A DNA stretch of 64,000 nucleotides, from the NCBI RefSeq assembly GCF_000143685.1, contig NC_014328.1, positions 1,488,001 to 1,552,000 on the forward strand, given 5' to 3'. The stretch is from Clostridium ljungdahlii DSM 13528. GTDB lineage: Bacteria; Bacillota; Clostridia; Clostridiales; Clostridiaceae. The notes beneath the pieces were generated by a model. That model worked only from the letters and a program-made list of their open reading frames with translations, had not been told where the DNA came from and made no database searches. Positions 15,700 to 23,998 of this stretch are shown here, piece after piece. The position numbers and the translations under genes are program-made. Each line of letters opens with the position of its first letter. The stretch's first letter is position 1.

Positions 15700-17046
15700 A
15701 TGAAGATTAAATTAATTCAACCGAAAATGCTGCCAAGGCCTATGGATACAAAGTTAAAAACTAGGATGGCTCCTTCATTAGCATTACTTACAATAGCAAA
15801 TCTCACTCCAAAAGAGCATGAAGTTATTATTGAGAATGAAAATGTTGAAAAGATAGATTTTGATGAACCTGTAGATTTAGTAGCAATAACTGTTACTGTA
15901 GATGTTATGAATAGGGCAGTGGAAATTTCAAAGAAGTTTCAAAATCGCAATGTTACAGTAATTGCAGGTGGCATACATATTACAGCAGATCCAGAGAGTG
16001 TTATTAATAGTTTTGATGCAATATCTGTAGGAATGGCTGAGAGAGTTTGGGTAAAAATCCTTGAAGATAAAGAAAATAATTCACTTAAGAAGATATATTA
16101 TGATATGGAAAACATTGCTGGGAAAGAAATAGTATCACCTGACTATTCCAGTATTGATAATAAAAAGTATTTATATACTAATATAATTAGTACAAGCAGA
16201 GGATGTCCTTTTGAATGTGATTTCTGCTATAATAGTTGCAAAAGTGTACTTAAAACTTATATTAATAGACCTATAGATGATGTAATTAGAGATATAAATG
16301 CATTAAAAACAAGGCATATAATGTTTATTGATGATAATTTTATTGGAAATCCTAAATGGACAAAAAAATTATTGAAGGAAATAAAACCACTTAAGCTAAA
16401 GTGGAACGCAGCGGTTACTTCCAATATAGTAGACATGACTGAATTATTAGATGAAATGAAGGCAGCTGGTTGTCAAAGTCTATTTATAGGTTTTGAAAGC
16501 ATAAATAGTAAGTCAATAGATAGTGTTCACAAGGTACAAAATAGTGTAAAGCGATATGAGAAGCTCGTAGAGGAAATCCATAAAAGGGGAATAATGATAA
16601 ATGCAAGTTTTGTTTTCGGATTAGATGAAGATGATGTTTCTGTATTTAAGAATACATTGGAATGGATAGTTAAAAATAAGATAGAAACTGTGACTTCACA
16701 TATACTTACCCCATATCCTGGTACAAAGTTATATTCATCATTAATGGAGGAAAATAGAATTGTAGATTTTAATTTGTCAAATTATAATACTGCACATGTG
16801 GTATATAAACCTAAGAATATGACAGCAGAAGAATTATACAAGGGCTATTTATGGATATATAAAGAGGTGTATACGTTTAAAAATATAGTGAAAAGATTAC
16901 CAAAGTCTAAAAAGCAGTGGATTCCATTTCTAGCATTTAATTTGTTTTATAGGAAGTTTGGTAAGCTGACAGAATTATTGTGTAATATAGTTTCTTTTAA
17001 AAATATAGGAGAATTTTTCAGATGGGTGGCTTATTGTACAAAGTAG
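15700..17046 (+). CDS. B12-binding-domain radical SAM protein
   Basis: The 448-residue protein has an N-terminal cobalamin-binding-like Rossmann domain (about 1-135; LVAITVTVDVMNRAVEIS, VIAGGIHITADPES). The radical SAM core begins with CPFECDFC (Cys169, Cys173, Cys176), followed by FIDDNFIGNPKW, GCQSLFIGFESI and HILTPYPGT. It lacks the DxHxxG motif of classical base-off cobalamin, so B12 binding is uncertain. Class B-like enzymes methylate or rearrange unreactive carbons of natural products and lipids. AAGGAG precedes the ATG. Its 3' end abuts a truncated ABC exporter at 17040, so it may be the survivor of a larger cluster. Confidence 0.85.
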   Translation: MKIKLIQPKMLPRPMDTKLKTRMAPSLALLTIANLTPKEHEVIIENENVEKIDFDEPVDLVAITVTVDVMNRAVEISKKFQNRNVTVIAGGIHITADPESVINSFDAISVGMAERVWVKILEDKENNSLKKIYYDMENIAGKEIVSPDYSSIDNKKYLYTNIISTSRGCPFECDFCYNSCKSVLKTYINRPIDDVIRDINALKTRHIMFIDDNFIGNPKWTKKLLKEIKPLKLKWNAAVTSNIVDMTELLDEMKAAGCQSLFIGFESINSKSIDSVHKVQNSVKRYEKLVEEIHKRGIMINASFVFGLDEDDVSVFKNTLEWIVKNKIETVTSHILTPYPGTKLYSSLMEENRIVDFNLSNYNTAHVVYKPKNMTAEELYKGYLWIYKEVYTFKNIVKRLPKSKKQWIPFLAFNLFYRKFGKLTELLCNIVSFKNIGEFFRWVAYCTK

Positions 17047-17498
17047 GTGATAATTGTTTTTCTCCAATTGGCTATCGCATTGGACGAAAAAATGCAACAG
17101 ATGAAGAAGTTATACAGGCTGCAAAATTTGCACATTGTGATGAATTCGTAGGAAAGCTGACAGAAGGCTGGAATACAATGATTGGTGAAAATGGTTCTGA
17201 ACTTTCTGGTGGTGAACGACAAAGGATATTTATTGCTAGAGCATTTCTAAAGGATGCACCAATTATATTGTTAGATGAAGCAACAGCTTCACTGGATGTT
17301 GAAAATGAAACTATGATACAGGAAGCACTGTCAAGGCTTATTCAAAATAAGACAGTACTTATTATTGCACATAGAATGAGAACAGTAGCAGGTGCCCACA
17401 AAATTGTAGTATTGAAGGATGGCATTGTTGCTGAACAGGGGAAACCTAGTAAATTAGTTAAAAAAGGTAAGATATATAAGCATATGGCTGAAGTGTAA
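17022..17498 (+). pseudogene. C-terminal half of an ABC exporter ATPase domain
   Basis: From about 17070 the frame encodes RIGRKNATDEEVIQAAKFAH, the signature SGGERQRIFIARAFL, Walker B IILLDEATASLD and the H-loop IIAHR, i.e. the distal half of an exporter nucleotide-binding domain. Walker A, Q-loop and the whole membrane domain are absent. The first 18 codons overlap the radical SAM gene and are unrelated. It cannot hydrolyse ATP and is best read as a deletion remnant of a peptide or lipid exporter. Confidence 0.82.
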
Positions 17499-17557
17499 TT
17501 AAGATCTGCTTCCTGGCAATTTTAAAATTTATGTGATGTTTTGACTCAGTTTTATGA

Positions 17558-17640
17558 AGGCTGCTGAAAAAATGATTTTTATAGCAAAATTGCAGCGCAA
17601 TTATACGTCTTATAAGATGTGATTTTTGAAAAAGCAGCCT
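17558..17640. repeat. Palindromic intergenic element between convergent genes
   Basis: AGGCTGCT (17558-17565) and AGCAGCCT (17633-17640) bound an AT-rich stretch containing a nested AATTGC/GCAATT hairpin and the palindrome TCTTATAAGA. It has the look of a small mobile palindrome that also serves as a transcription end. Confidence 0.4.
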
Positions 17641-17657
17641 CGTTTGATAATATGAAT

Positions 17658-18884
17658 TTAATAATTTAATATAAAATCTGCAGCTTTAGCTGCACCTCCC
17701 AAGCTTTTTATTTTATCTGAATATATTTTAAGATTTTGTTTAAATGTATTATCTTTAATAATTTTTGTACACATTTTTAAAAGAAATTCTTTATTGAAAT
17801 TATATATACCAGGATTTAATGCACAACCTATTTCAGAAGCCTTCTCAGCATTAAAGTAGCGTTCAAAATGTTTCCCAGGAAAAATAATTGCAGGTACTTC
17901 ATTTTCAATGCATTGTACTGTTGTATTTTGACCACCATGATGAATAGCAATATTTGCTATTTTTAGGACTTTGTCTGATGGAACCATATTCATAAAGTGT
18001 ACATTTCCAGTATTAGAGTTTATACTATCCTTAAATCTAGGGTTTCCTCCTGCTGTAACTATAACATCGAATTCTGAACCTAGGAAAGTATCTAAAATTA
18101 TTTTTTGGTACATATCTGGAGTTATTGCTCCTGCACTTAAATACACATATATTAATGGACGCTTTTTTTCAAAATTGAAGTTGGATTTTATAAAATTTTT
18201 AGGTATTATTGAGCCTAAAAATATATATTTTGAACTGTCTTTTAAATCCTCAAGCTCAGGTATGCTTGGAACAAAAATTTTATTGGAATTATAATCTTGA
18301 TTAAGCTCACATATATTTTTGATAGTTTTTAAATTTAAAGTTTTTAGAAGCTCATTATAATATTCAGCATATATTTCATCAGCTTTATTAGAAAATCCAA
18401 AATAACAGAAATCTGTTTTACCTGGAGTACCGCCAGTACAAAAATATGGTATGTCCATTTTCTTTGCAACTATAGGCATCACAGTTTCAAATTCTCCGAA
18501 TATTAGATCTGGCTTAAAATTTTGCACTAGTGTCATTTCTTCTTTAAAGGTATTTTGTACATATTCCTTGGAAATAAGGCCTTTAAATCTTATTACATCA
18601 CATAAGCTGCTAATAGAAAATTTATGTGCGTGTGAACTTTCTTTAACAGTATTATAATTTTTTTGCTGCCATAATTTTGGTATAGGTGGCTTATATCCTT
18701 GTATAACCTTATATCCGCAGGCTGCGGCATAGTCCGCTTCTCTTCCTGCAGCTCTAAATAGTATGCTGCAGTCTTGCTGCTTTTTTTTAATTTCGTCTGC
18801 TATAGCAATTAATCTGGTTATACTACCCAAAGCTTCAATAGAGGCTATTCCTGGTGTAAACAATATTTTTTTCAAATTAAACAT
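17658..18884 (-). CDS. MGT/UGT-like glycosyltransferase (GT1 family)
   Basis: The 408-residue two-domain GT-B protein has an N-terminal acceptor domain, FTPGIASIEALGSITRLIAIAD with the Gly-rich start typical of GT1 enzymes. Its C-terminal nucleotide-sugar site has PLIYVYLSAGA and IHHGGQNTTVQCIENEVP followed by GKHFERYFNAEKASEIGCAL. Relatives glycosylate macrolides, lipids or other small hydrophobic acceptors. Some inactivate antibiotics, which fits the TetR gene immediately upstream (7-nt gap) and the drug-defence neighbourhood. Acceptor and sugar are not predictable. Confidence 0.85.
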   Translation of the reverse strand: MFNLKKILFTPGIASIEALGSITRLIAIADEIKKKQQDCSILFRAAGREADYAAACGYKVIQGYKPPIPKLWQQKNYNTVKESSHAHKFSISSLCDVIRFKGLISKEYVQNTFKEEMTLVQNFKPDLIFGEFETVMPIVAKKMDIPYFCTGGTPGKTDFCYFGFSNKADEIYAEYYNELLKTLNLKTIKNICELNQDYNSNKIFVPSIPELEDLKDSSKYIFLGSIIPKNFIKSNFNFEKKRPLIYVYLSAGAITPDMYQKIILDTFLGSEFDVIVTAGGNPRFKDSINSNTGNVHFMNMVPSDKVLKIANIAIHHGGQNTTVQCIENEVPAIIFPGKHFERYFNAEKASEIGCALNPGIYNFNKEFLLKMCTKIIKDNTFKQNLKIYSDKIKSLGGAAKAADFILNY

Positions 18885-18891
18885 CTCCTAA

Positions 18892-19503
18892 TTAAATTTT
18901 ATTTATTCCATTTATGAAAAGGTCTATAAACGTACTAATTTTACACTTTAGTTCCTCATCAGAAAGTTTTTCTCTTAAAAAGAGTTCATGAAAAAAAACA
19001 AAATTGAAAAAAGCACTATATATGAATTCTGCTGCAGATTCTGTATTAACTTTTCTGAAGTAACCTTTATTTATACCTGAAATTATATAGTTTTCTAGAG
19101 GACCATTTAAATTTGGAGCTGATTTTTCAAGTAGAGAAAGATCTGGTCTGTTTCCGGATTTATCCATAGCATAGAGATAATGAAACTCTAACATGTTTCT
19201 TTCGGTAACATTTTTATAGAAGAATATAAAATAATCTATGAGTTCATTTCGATAATTTTCACTTGCTTCTTTGGGAATTCCTAAAATTTCTACTGAAGTG
19301 AAAATTTTAGAATATATAGCTTCAATTATTTTCTTCTTATTAGGGAAAATGCAGTATATCATAGTTTCACTAATTCCAATAGCATTTGCAATATCTTTGG
19401 CGGTAAAACTATAGCCCTTTTTTAACATAAGTTCTTTTCCAATGCTTACAATTTGTTCTGCTCTTTCTTCACGGCTCATCCTTGATTTTGAATTACTTTT
19501 CAA
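18892..19503 (-). CDS. TetR family regulator of the glycosyltransferase gene
   Basis: The 203-residue protein has an N-terminal TetR helix-turn-helix (GYSFTAKDIANAIGISETMIYCIFPNKKKI) and an alpha-helical ligand domain. I choose the TTG at 19503 because AGGAGG lies 6 nt upstream; ATG at MSREERA is a shorter alternative, and the longer open frame upstream would run through the operator. A 24-bp perfect palindrome 30 nt upstream is the evident autoregulatory operator, so TetR and glycosyltransferase form one ligand-induced unit. Confidence 0.87.
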   Translation of the reverse strand: MKSNSKSRMSREERAEQIVSIGKELMLKKGYSFTAKDIANAIGISETMIYCIFPNKKKIIEAIYSKIFTSVEILGIPKEASENYRNELIDYFIFFYKNVTERNMLEFHYLYAMDKSGNRPDLSLLEKSAPNLNGPLENYIISGINKGYFRKVNTESAAEFIYSAFFNFVFFHELFLREKLSDEELKCKISTFIDLFINGINKI

Positions 19504-19532
19504 TTTTATCCTCCTGTAATCTAAATGTTTAT

Positions 19533-19556
19533 TACTTAGTAAGTACTTACTAAGTA
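19533..19556. promoter_or_regulatory. TetR operator, 24-bp perfect palindrome
   Basis: The sequence from 19533 to 19556 is a perfect palindrome built on TTAGTAAGTACTTACTAA, located in the promoter region of the leftward tetR-glycosyltransferase operon. Confidence 0.75.
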
Positions 19557-19726
19557 TAGAGCAGCTATTTTTTATTGTCAAGTAAGGGGAGTTATATTGA
19601 CTTGTTGATTTTATTATATTAAATGAAGCGGTGAACTTAAAAATGAATTGATATAAAGAATATATTGACTGCATATAGTAAAAGAAAATTTTGGTTAAGA
19701 ATCATTGAAATATTATAAAAAGAGGT

Positions 19727-19781
19727 ATATAATAACGTTATACTGATAATGATATTCATTATCAGTATAACGTTATTATAT
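19727..19781. promoter_or_regulatory. 55-bp palindrome centred on a Fur box, before the chemoreceptor gene
   Basis: Arms 19727-19752 and 19756-19781 are perfectly complementary over 26 bp around a 3-nt centre. The central 19 bp (19745-19763, GATAATGATATTCATTATC) differ from the canonical Fur consensus GATAATGATAATCATTATC at one position. The element ends 27 nt before the chemoreceptor start, so Fur repression is likely. The length of the arms also allows an RNA hairpin or cruciform. Confidence 0.75.
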
Positions 19782-19808
19782 CAATTTATATGTGAAAGAG
19801 GTGTTGAC

Positions 19809-21593
19809 ATGAAAAAAATAAGACATAAAATTTTACTAACATTTTTGATTACTTCTTCATTATTTATTATACTTGCTGGAGTATATAATATAAATAATCT
19901 TATCCAAGTGGATAAAAGTGAAATATCAACTCTACGCACCACATTGTTTGATGACTATAATAAAATGATAAAAAATGAAGTAGAAACAGCTGAGAGTGTT
20001 TTGAATACATATTATGATTTATATAAAGAAGGAAAATTAAGTCAAGAAGAAGCACAAGAAGAAGCAAAAAAAGCTATTAAGAATTTGAGATACAATAAAA
20101 ATGGATATTTTTGGATTGATGATACAAATGGAATACTTGTGGCACATCCTATGCAGCCCAAAGAAGAAGGAACAAATCGAATTAATGTTAAAGATTCAAA
20201 TGGTACTGAATTGATGAAAGAAATTATAAGTGCAGCAAGAGATGATAAAAATTCCGGATATACAAATTTTATGTGGAATAAGCCGCAGAAAACTGGAACT
20301 AATAAATTGGTTCCTAAAAGAGTATATTCCAAATTGTTTAAGCCTTGGAATTGGATTATAAGCACTGGAAATTATGTTGATGATATTAATTCAGTTATTG
20401 ATTCAAAAAATGAAGAACTTAGAAATAATTTATATAGGAATATTAATACTGCAGTAGCTTTTATCGTTGTTTCATTACTTATGGTTTTCTTAATTTCCGT
20501 AGTTCTAAGCAAAAAAATATCTGATCCTATTGTTAAATTGGTAAAAGCTTTTAAAAAAGATAAAAATGGACAAATTAATATGCAGGAAATTAAATTGAAT
20601 TCCAGGGATGAAATTGGTTTGTTGGCGGATACGTTAAATGAAATGTCGTCACAAGTTAAAAGTTTTGTGAGAGGAGTTGTTTTAGAAGCTAAGAAGGTTC
20701 ATGGTAGTACTGATGCTGTAAATGAAGATTTATATTCTTTGAATTTAAAAATACAAGAAATATCTAAAATAATTGGGGAGTTATCTGCAGATGTTGAAGA
20801 AACAGCATCATCAACGGAAGAAATAAATATTGTTTCAGGAGAAATAGAAAGATCAGTAGAAAATATAGCTGATAAAGCAGAGGATGGAGCTGTGTCAGCT
20901 GGCAAGATAAGTACTAAAGCAGTTACTTTGAAAGAAAATTCTATTAAGCTTAAAAATGAAGCAAATGAAACATGCTTAAAAATTAGAAACATGATGAGTG
21001 AAGCATTGGAGAAAATAAAAGAGACTGAAAAAATTAAAACATTAACTGGTGTAATTTCAGATATATCTTCTCAAACTAATTTGTTGGCTTTAAATGCGAG
21101 TATAGAATCTGCAAGGGCAGGAGAAGCAGGAAAAGGTTTTGCTGTTGTAGCTGAAGAAATAAGAAAACTAGCAGAAAATTCAAAAATGACTGTAAATGAG
21201 ATACAGAATGCGATTGATAGAACATCTGAAGCTGTAAATAATCTTGTGAATATTTCTACAAAAACATTGATATATATTGAGACAAAGGTCTTAAGTAGTT
21301 ATGATGACACAGTTATAGTTGGAGAAAATTATGATAAGGATGCAGTATATGTTAACAATCTAGTATCAGATCTAAGTTCAACTTCAAAGCAACTTTTAAC
21401 ATCAATGAAAACTGTATCAGAGTCAATAAATGAAATAGCAGAAATAACTAATGAAGGTGCAGTAGTAACAAGTGAAGTTGTAGATAAGATATCAAAAATA
21501 GAAAATAACGCCAATAATGTGAAAAACGAAATGGATAATTTAGAAGAGAGTGTTGGGCATTTAAACAATCTTATATTAAAGTTTAAAATATAA
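19809..21593 (+). CDS. Methyl-accepting chemotaxis protein with extracellular sCache domain
   Basis: The 594-residue protein has TM1 at about 8-30, a periplasmic-side single Cache domain (about 35-205; [33 protein letters not shown]), TM2 at about 213-235, HAMP, and a cytoplasmic signalling coiled coil with the conserved tip [17 protein letters not shown]. It senses a small ligand outside and controls CheA. ATG 19809 (AAAGAGGTG upstream) is chosen because an upstream in-frame ATG at 19749 falls inside the palindrome. The Fur-box palindrome implies induction in iron starvation, so iron-related chemotaxis is a reasonable inference. Confidence 0.93.
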   Translation: MKKIRHKILLTFLITSSLFIILAGVYNINNLIQVDKSEISTLRTTLFDDYNKMIKNEVETAESVLNTYYDLYKEGKLSQEEAQEEAKKAIKNLRYNKNGYFWIDDTNGILVAHPMQPKEEGTNRINVKDSNGTELMKEIISAARDDKNSGYTNFMWNKPQKTGTNKLVPKRVYSKLFKPWNWIISTGNYVDDINSVIDSKNEELRNNLYRNINTAVAFIVVSLLMVFLISVVLSKKISDPIVKLVKAFKKDKNGQINMQEIKLNSRDEIGLLADTLNEMSSQVKSFVRGVVLEAKKVHGSTDAVNEDLYSLNLKIQEISKIIGELSADVEETASSTEEINIVSGEIERSVENIADKAEDGAVSAGKISTKAVTLKENSIKLKNEANETCLKIRNMMSEALEKIKETEKIKTLTGVISDISSQTNLLALNASIESARAGEAGKGFAVVAEEIRKLAENSKMTVNEIQNAIDRTSEAVNNLVNISTKTLIYIETKVLSSYDDTVIVGENYDKDAVYVNNLVSDLSSTSKQLLTSMKTVSESINEIAEITNEGAVVTSEVVDKISKIENNANNVKNEMDNLEESVGHLNNLILKFKI

Positions 21594-21690
21594 TTGAATT
21601 GTTTAAAGGTTCAATTATATTTTAAGTTAAAAAGCTAAACTCTGAAAGCAGGATAAATAAGATTATAGAAATAAAGTTATAATGGTTGGC

Positions 21691-21710
21691 GATGGTGTAA
21701 ATTCACCATC
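21691..21710. repeat. Small hairpin downstream of the chemoreceptor gene
   Basis: GATGGTG taaatt CACCATC forms a 7-bp stem about 100 nt after the stop; no U-run follows. Confidence 0.35.
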
Positions 21711-21781
21711 TCTTGCTGCATAATCTTTGAACTATGGAAATAAGTGTAATTAGAATGAAACCTTGTTTAAAGGGCTAAAAT

Positions 21782-21819
21782 AATGGGCATAGGATATTTC
21801 TGTATATCCCATACCCATT
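21782..21819. terminator. Hairpin between convergent chemoreceptor and MerR genes
   Basis: A 16-nt arm AATGGGCATAGGATAT pairs, with two wobbles, with ATATCCCATACCCATT eleven bases before the end of the leftward MerR gene. It probably terminates both transcripts. Confidence 0.55.
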
Positions 21820-21830
21820 TGATAAATTCA

Positions 21831-22991
21831 CTACTTACTATTTTCACAATAAAATTTTAGGGCCTCTCCAATAAATTTAGAGGAACCACTTTTGTGTTTC
21901 TCATCAAAGACTTTGATATATGCAGGCTTTGAATAAAGATCAGCCATAGTTCCCAAAAAGTTATCTCCCACATCTACGTTTAAAGCTTTATGCTGTTTTT
22001 TGTATGTATCTGCAATTTCAGAAACAATTTTTTGAATCTCGTTTGAAGAAGGATCTTTGCTTAAATCAGATGCAAGCTTTTCATATAGTTTCTCCAGTTT
22101 AGGTTGATAATCTTTTAAATAAAATTTTAGAGCTTCTCCAATGAATTTGCACGCACCACTGCCATATTTTTTATCGAAGTCTTCTATCCACTCAGGATTT
22201 AGTAAATAACTCTTTGACATATAGTACCACCGATCGTTTCCCTTATCACCTTTAAAAATTTCATAATCTTTCTTAGCTGTATTTGTTATTTCTTCAGCAA
22301 TTTGCTGGATTTCCTTTGAAGAAGGAGCTTTGCTTAGGTCAGATACAAGCTTTTTATATAGTTCTTCTAATTTTGGGTGCTTCTTTTCCAAGCAGTCTTT
22401 TTTAAATTTATCATATTGTTCTGCTATATTCTGCATAACACTATTGTTGAGATTTTTCTTTGCAGCCTCAACATATCTTTCAATACTTCCATATTGCTTT
22501 ATAGCGCTTTTAGCAATTTCAGCTTCATTAGCTTTCATTGTTTCAATCATTTCATCAAATTTATCTATACTACCCCAGTTTTTAATTACTCTATCTTTAT
22601 TTTCTTTCTTGAATTCTTCTAATACATTATAATATTCACTCATATCAAATTCTTTAAAACTCATTGTATTCGCTCCTTTTAAGGTTTTATTTATAAGCTC
22701 TATCAAACCATTTAATCTATCTCGTTTTAAAATGATTAGTTTCTTATGATTTTTTAGAGCTTCCATCTTATCGAAGTGAGGACTTGTTATGATTTCTCTA
22801 ATTTCCTTTAGTGGTAAATCAAGTTCCTTAAAAAATAAAATCTGCTGCAGAGTTTCAAGAGCTTCATCGTCATAAAGCCTATAACCTGCTTCTGTCAATT
22901 TAGTTGGTTTTAATAATCCAATTTTATCGTAGTGGTGCAGCATACGCACACTTATTCCTGTTAAATTAGAAACCTGTTTTACTGTTCTCAT
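21831..22991 (-). CDS. MerR family regulator with duplicated TipAS-type drug-binding region
   Basis: The 386-residue protein has an N-terminal MerR winged helix (VKQVSNLTGISVRMLHHYDKIGLL), a dimerisation coiled coil to about 120, then TipAS-like helical sequence. The final stretch occurs twice: PKLEELYKKLVSDLSKAPSS...DKKYGSGACKFIGEALKFYL and PKLEKLYEKLASDLSKDPSS...DEKHKSGSSKFIGEALKFYC, about 93 residues each. TipAL relatives are about 250 residues, so the extra length is this internal duplication. TipAS domains bind thiopeptides and other drugs and activate transcription. GAGGTG precedes the ATG, and the promoter has the 19-bp spacer typical of MerR targets. Confidence 0.87.
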   Translation of the reverse strand: MRTVKQVSNLTGISVRMLHHYDKIGLLKPTKLTEAGYRLYDDEALETLQQILFFKELDLPLKEIREIITSPHFDKMEALKNHKKLIILKRDRLNGLIELINKTLKGANTMSFKEFDMSEYYNVLEEFKKENKDRVIKNWGSIDKFDEMIETMKANEAEIAKSAIKQYGSIERYVEAAKKNLNNSVMQNIAEQYDKFKKDCLEKKHPKLEELYKKLVSDLSKAPSSKEIQQIAEEITNTAKKDYEIFKGDKGNDRWYYMSKSYLLNPEWIEDFDKKYGSGACKFIGEALKFYLKDYQPKLEKLYEKLASDLSKDPSSNEIQKIVSEIADTYKKQHKALNVDVGDNFLGTMADLYSKPAYIKVFDEKHKSGSSKFIGEALKFYCENSK

Positions 22992-23081
22992 AACTTCACC
23001 TCAAACTTTGATTTTAGAGCTTTAATACTGCCTAATACTCTGCCGGCATGAATTTTATTAGTATTTTTAACCCTTGATTAT

Positions 23082-23112
23082 ATATTACACTATGACATAA
23101 TGTTAGGGTCAA
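23082..23112 (-). promoter_or_regulatory. MerR-type promoter with 19-bp spacer (autoregulated)
   Basis: On the minus strand TTGACC (23107-23112), a 19-bp spacer and TAATAT (23082-23087) precede the MerR-TipAS gene. The long spacer is the hallmark of promoters activated by MerR proteins twisting the DNA. The rest of 22992-23342 is AT-rich and shows no gene. Confidence 0.6.
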
Positions 23113-23279
23113 TACTTTTAAAAATATTGTGAAGCAATAAATTTTTGAGATAGGATTCTAGCACATCTTCTTTTGAAGTAAAGTTATGATAAAAAGTTTT
23201 TTTCCCCAAATCTGCGTGAGCAACTAATTTTAACAGTTAAAATGGTAAATTGCTTAAAAATAGATGGATTTGAATATTG

Positions 23280-23308
23280 TTGAAATAGAAACAAAAGTTT
23301 AATATAAT
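23280..23308 (+). promoter_or_regulatory. Promoter of the marR gene
   Basis: TTGAAA (23280-23285), 17-bp spacer, TATAAT (23303-23308), 34 nt before the marR start. Confidence 0.6.
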
Positions 23309-23342
23309 ATTGTTAATGTGTCAACAGATGGGAGGACAAACC

Positions 23343-23834
23343 ATGAACAGGAATAAAGCGGAACATATCATAAAGGGTTTTAGTGATGTATATAATAAAA
23401 TGGTTTCACTTAATAAGTTTAAGATGGAAGCTAGTCTTAAAGAATATACGTCTTCTGAAGTGCATTGTATCGAATATATTGGAGAAAATGAAGATTCTAA
23501 CGTGACAAAACTTGCTGAAGCCTTTTATATGACTAGGGGTGCTATAAGTAAAATAACCAAGAAGCTCATAAAAAAAGGGGCAATTGAAAGCTATCAGAGG
23601 CCAGATAATAAGAAGGAAATTTATTTTAGGCTTACTAAACAGGGGCAGGAAACTTATAAAGTCCATGAGGAATTGCACAAAGAGTTTCAAGAGCGAGATA
23701 AATCTGTATTTGAGCAGGTAACTGAGGAACAATTAGATATGATGCTTAACTTCATGGAAAAGTATAGTAGGCACTTGGATGCAGAAATAAAGAAACAAGG
23801 TCTAGACATAAAAGATCAAAATGATTTTCAATAG
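23343..23834 (+). CDS. MarR family regulator
   Basis: The 163-residue winged-helix protein has the MarR recognition region NVTKLAEAFYMTRGAISKITKKLIKKGAIESYQRPDNKKEIYFRLT and dimerisation helices at both ends. ATG 23343 has GGAGG 7 nt upstream. The next gene, an MFS pump, has a large inverted repeat over its -35 box that is the likely target, so this is probably a drug-sensing repressor of that pump. Confidence 0.9.
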   Translation: MNRNKAEHIIKGFSDVYNKMVSLNKFKMEASLKEYTSSEVHCIEYIGENEDSNVTKLAEAFYMTRGAISKITKKLIKKGAIESYQRPDNKKEIYFRLTKQGQETYKVHEELHKEFQERDKSVFEQVTEEQLDMMLNFMEKYSRHLDAEIKKQGLDIKDQNDFQ

Positions 23835-23865
23835 TGTGATTGTATCAAAAAATAATTTAAAGCAG

Positions 23866-23913
23866 AGCTGTATGAAAATGCTGGAATATCAGCGATTTCA
23901 TATAGCTTTATTT
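23866..23913 (+). terminator. Hairpin between marR and the MFS pump
   Basis: AGCTgTATGAAA...GCTG gaatat CAGC...TTTCATAtAGCT forms a long interrupted stem followed by TTATTTTA. The following pump promoter starts at its base. Confidence 0.6.
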
Positions 23914-23947
23914 TATTGTTGACAGGGAAACAATAAAATGATAGAAT
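23911..23947 (+). promoter_or_regulatory. MFS pump promoter with overlapping MarR-type operator
   Basis: TTTTATTGTT (23911-23920) and AACAATAAAA (23929-23938) are perfect 10-bp arms around 8 nt and cover the -35 box TTGACA (23919-23924). TAGAAT (23942-23947) is the -10 after 17 bp. A repressor bound here would exclude RNA polymerase. Confidence 0.65.
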
Positions 23948-23998
23948 GATTATGTTGCCAAGGAAACAAAAAATATAATTTTTGGAGGGAGAATTTAA

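Noticed and set aside
19749..19808. Earlier start codon for the chemoreceptor inside the palindrome
   Set aside because: No ribosome site; the 20 extra residues are an artefact of the palindrome and would precede the signal anchor.
23310..23327. MarR autoregulatory site TGTT...AACA before marR
   Set aside because: Only 4-bp arms, too weak to claim.
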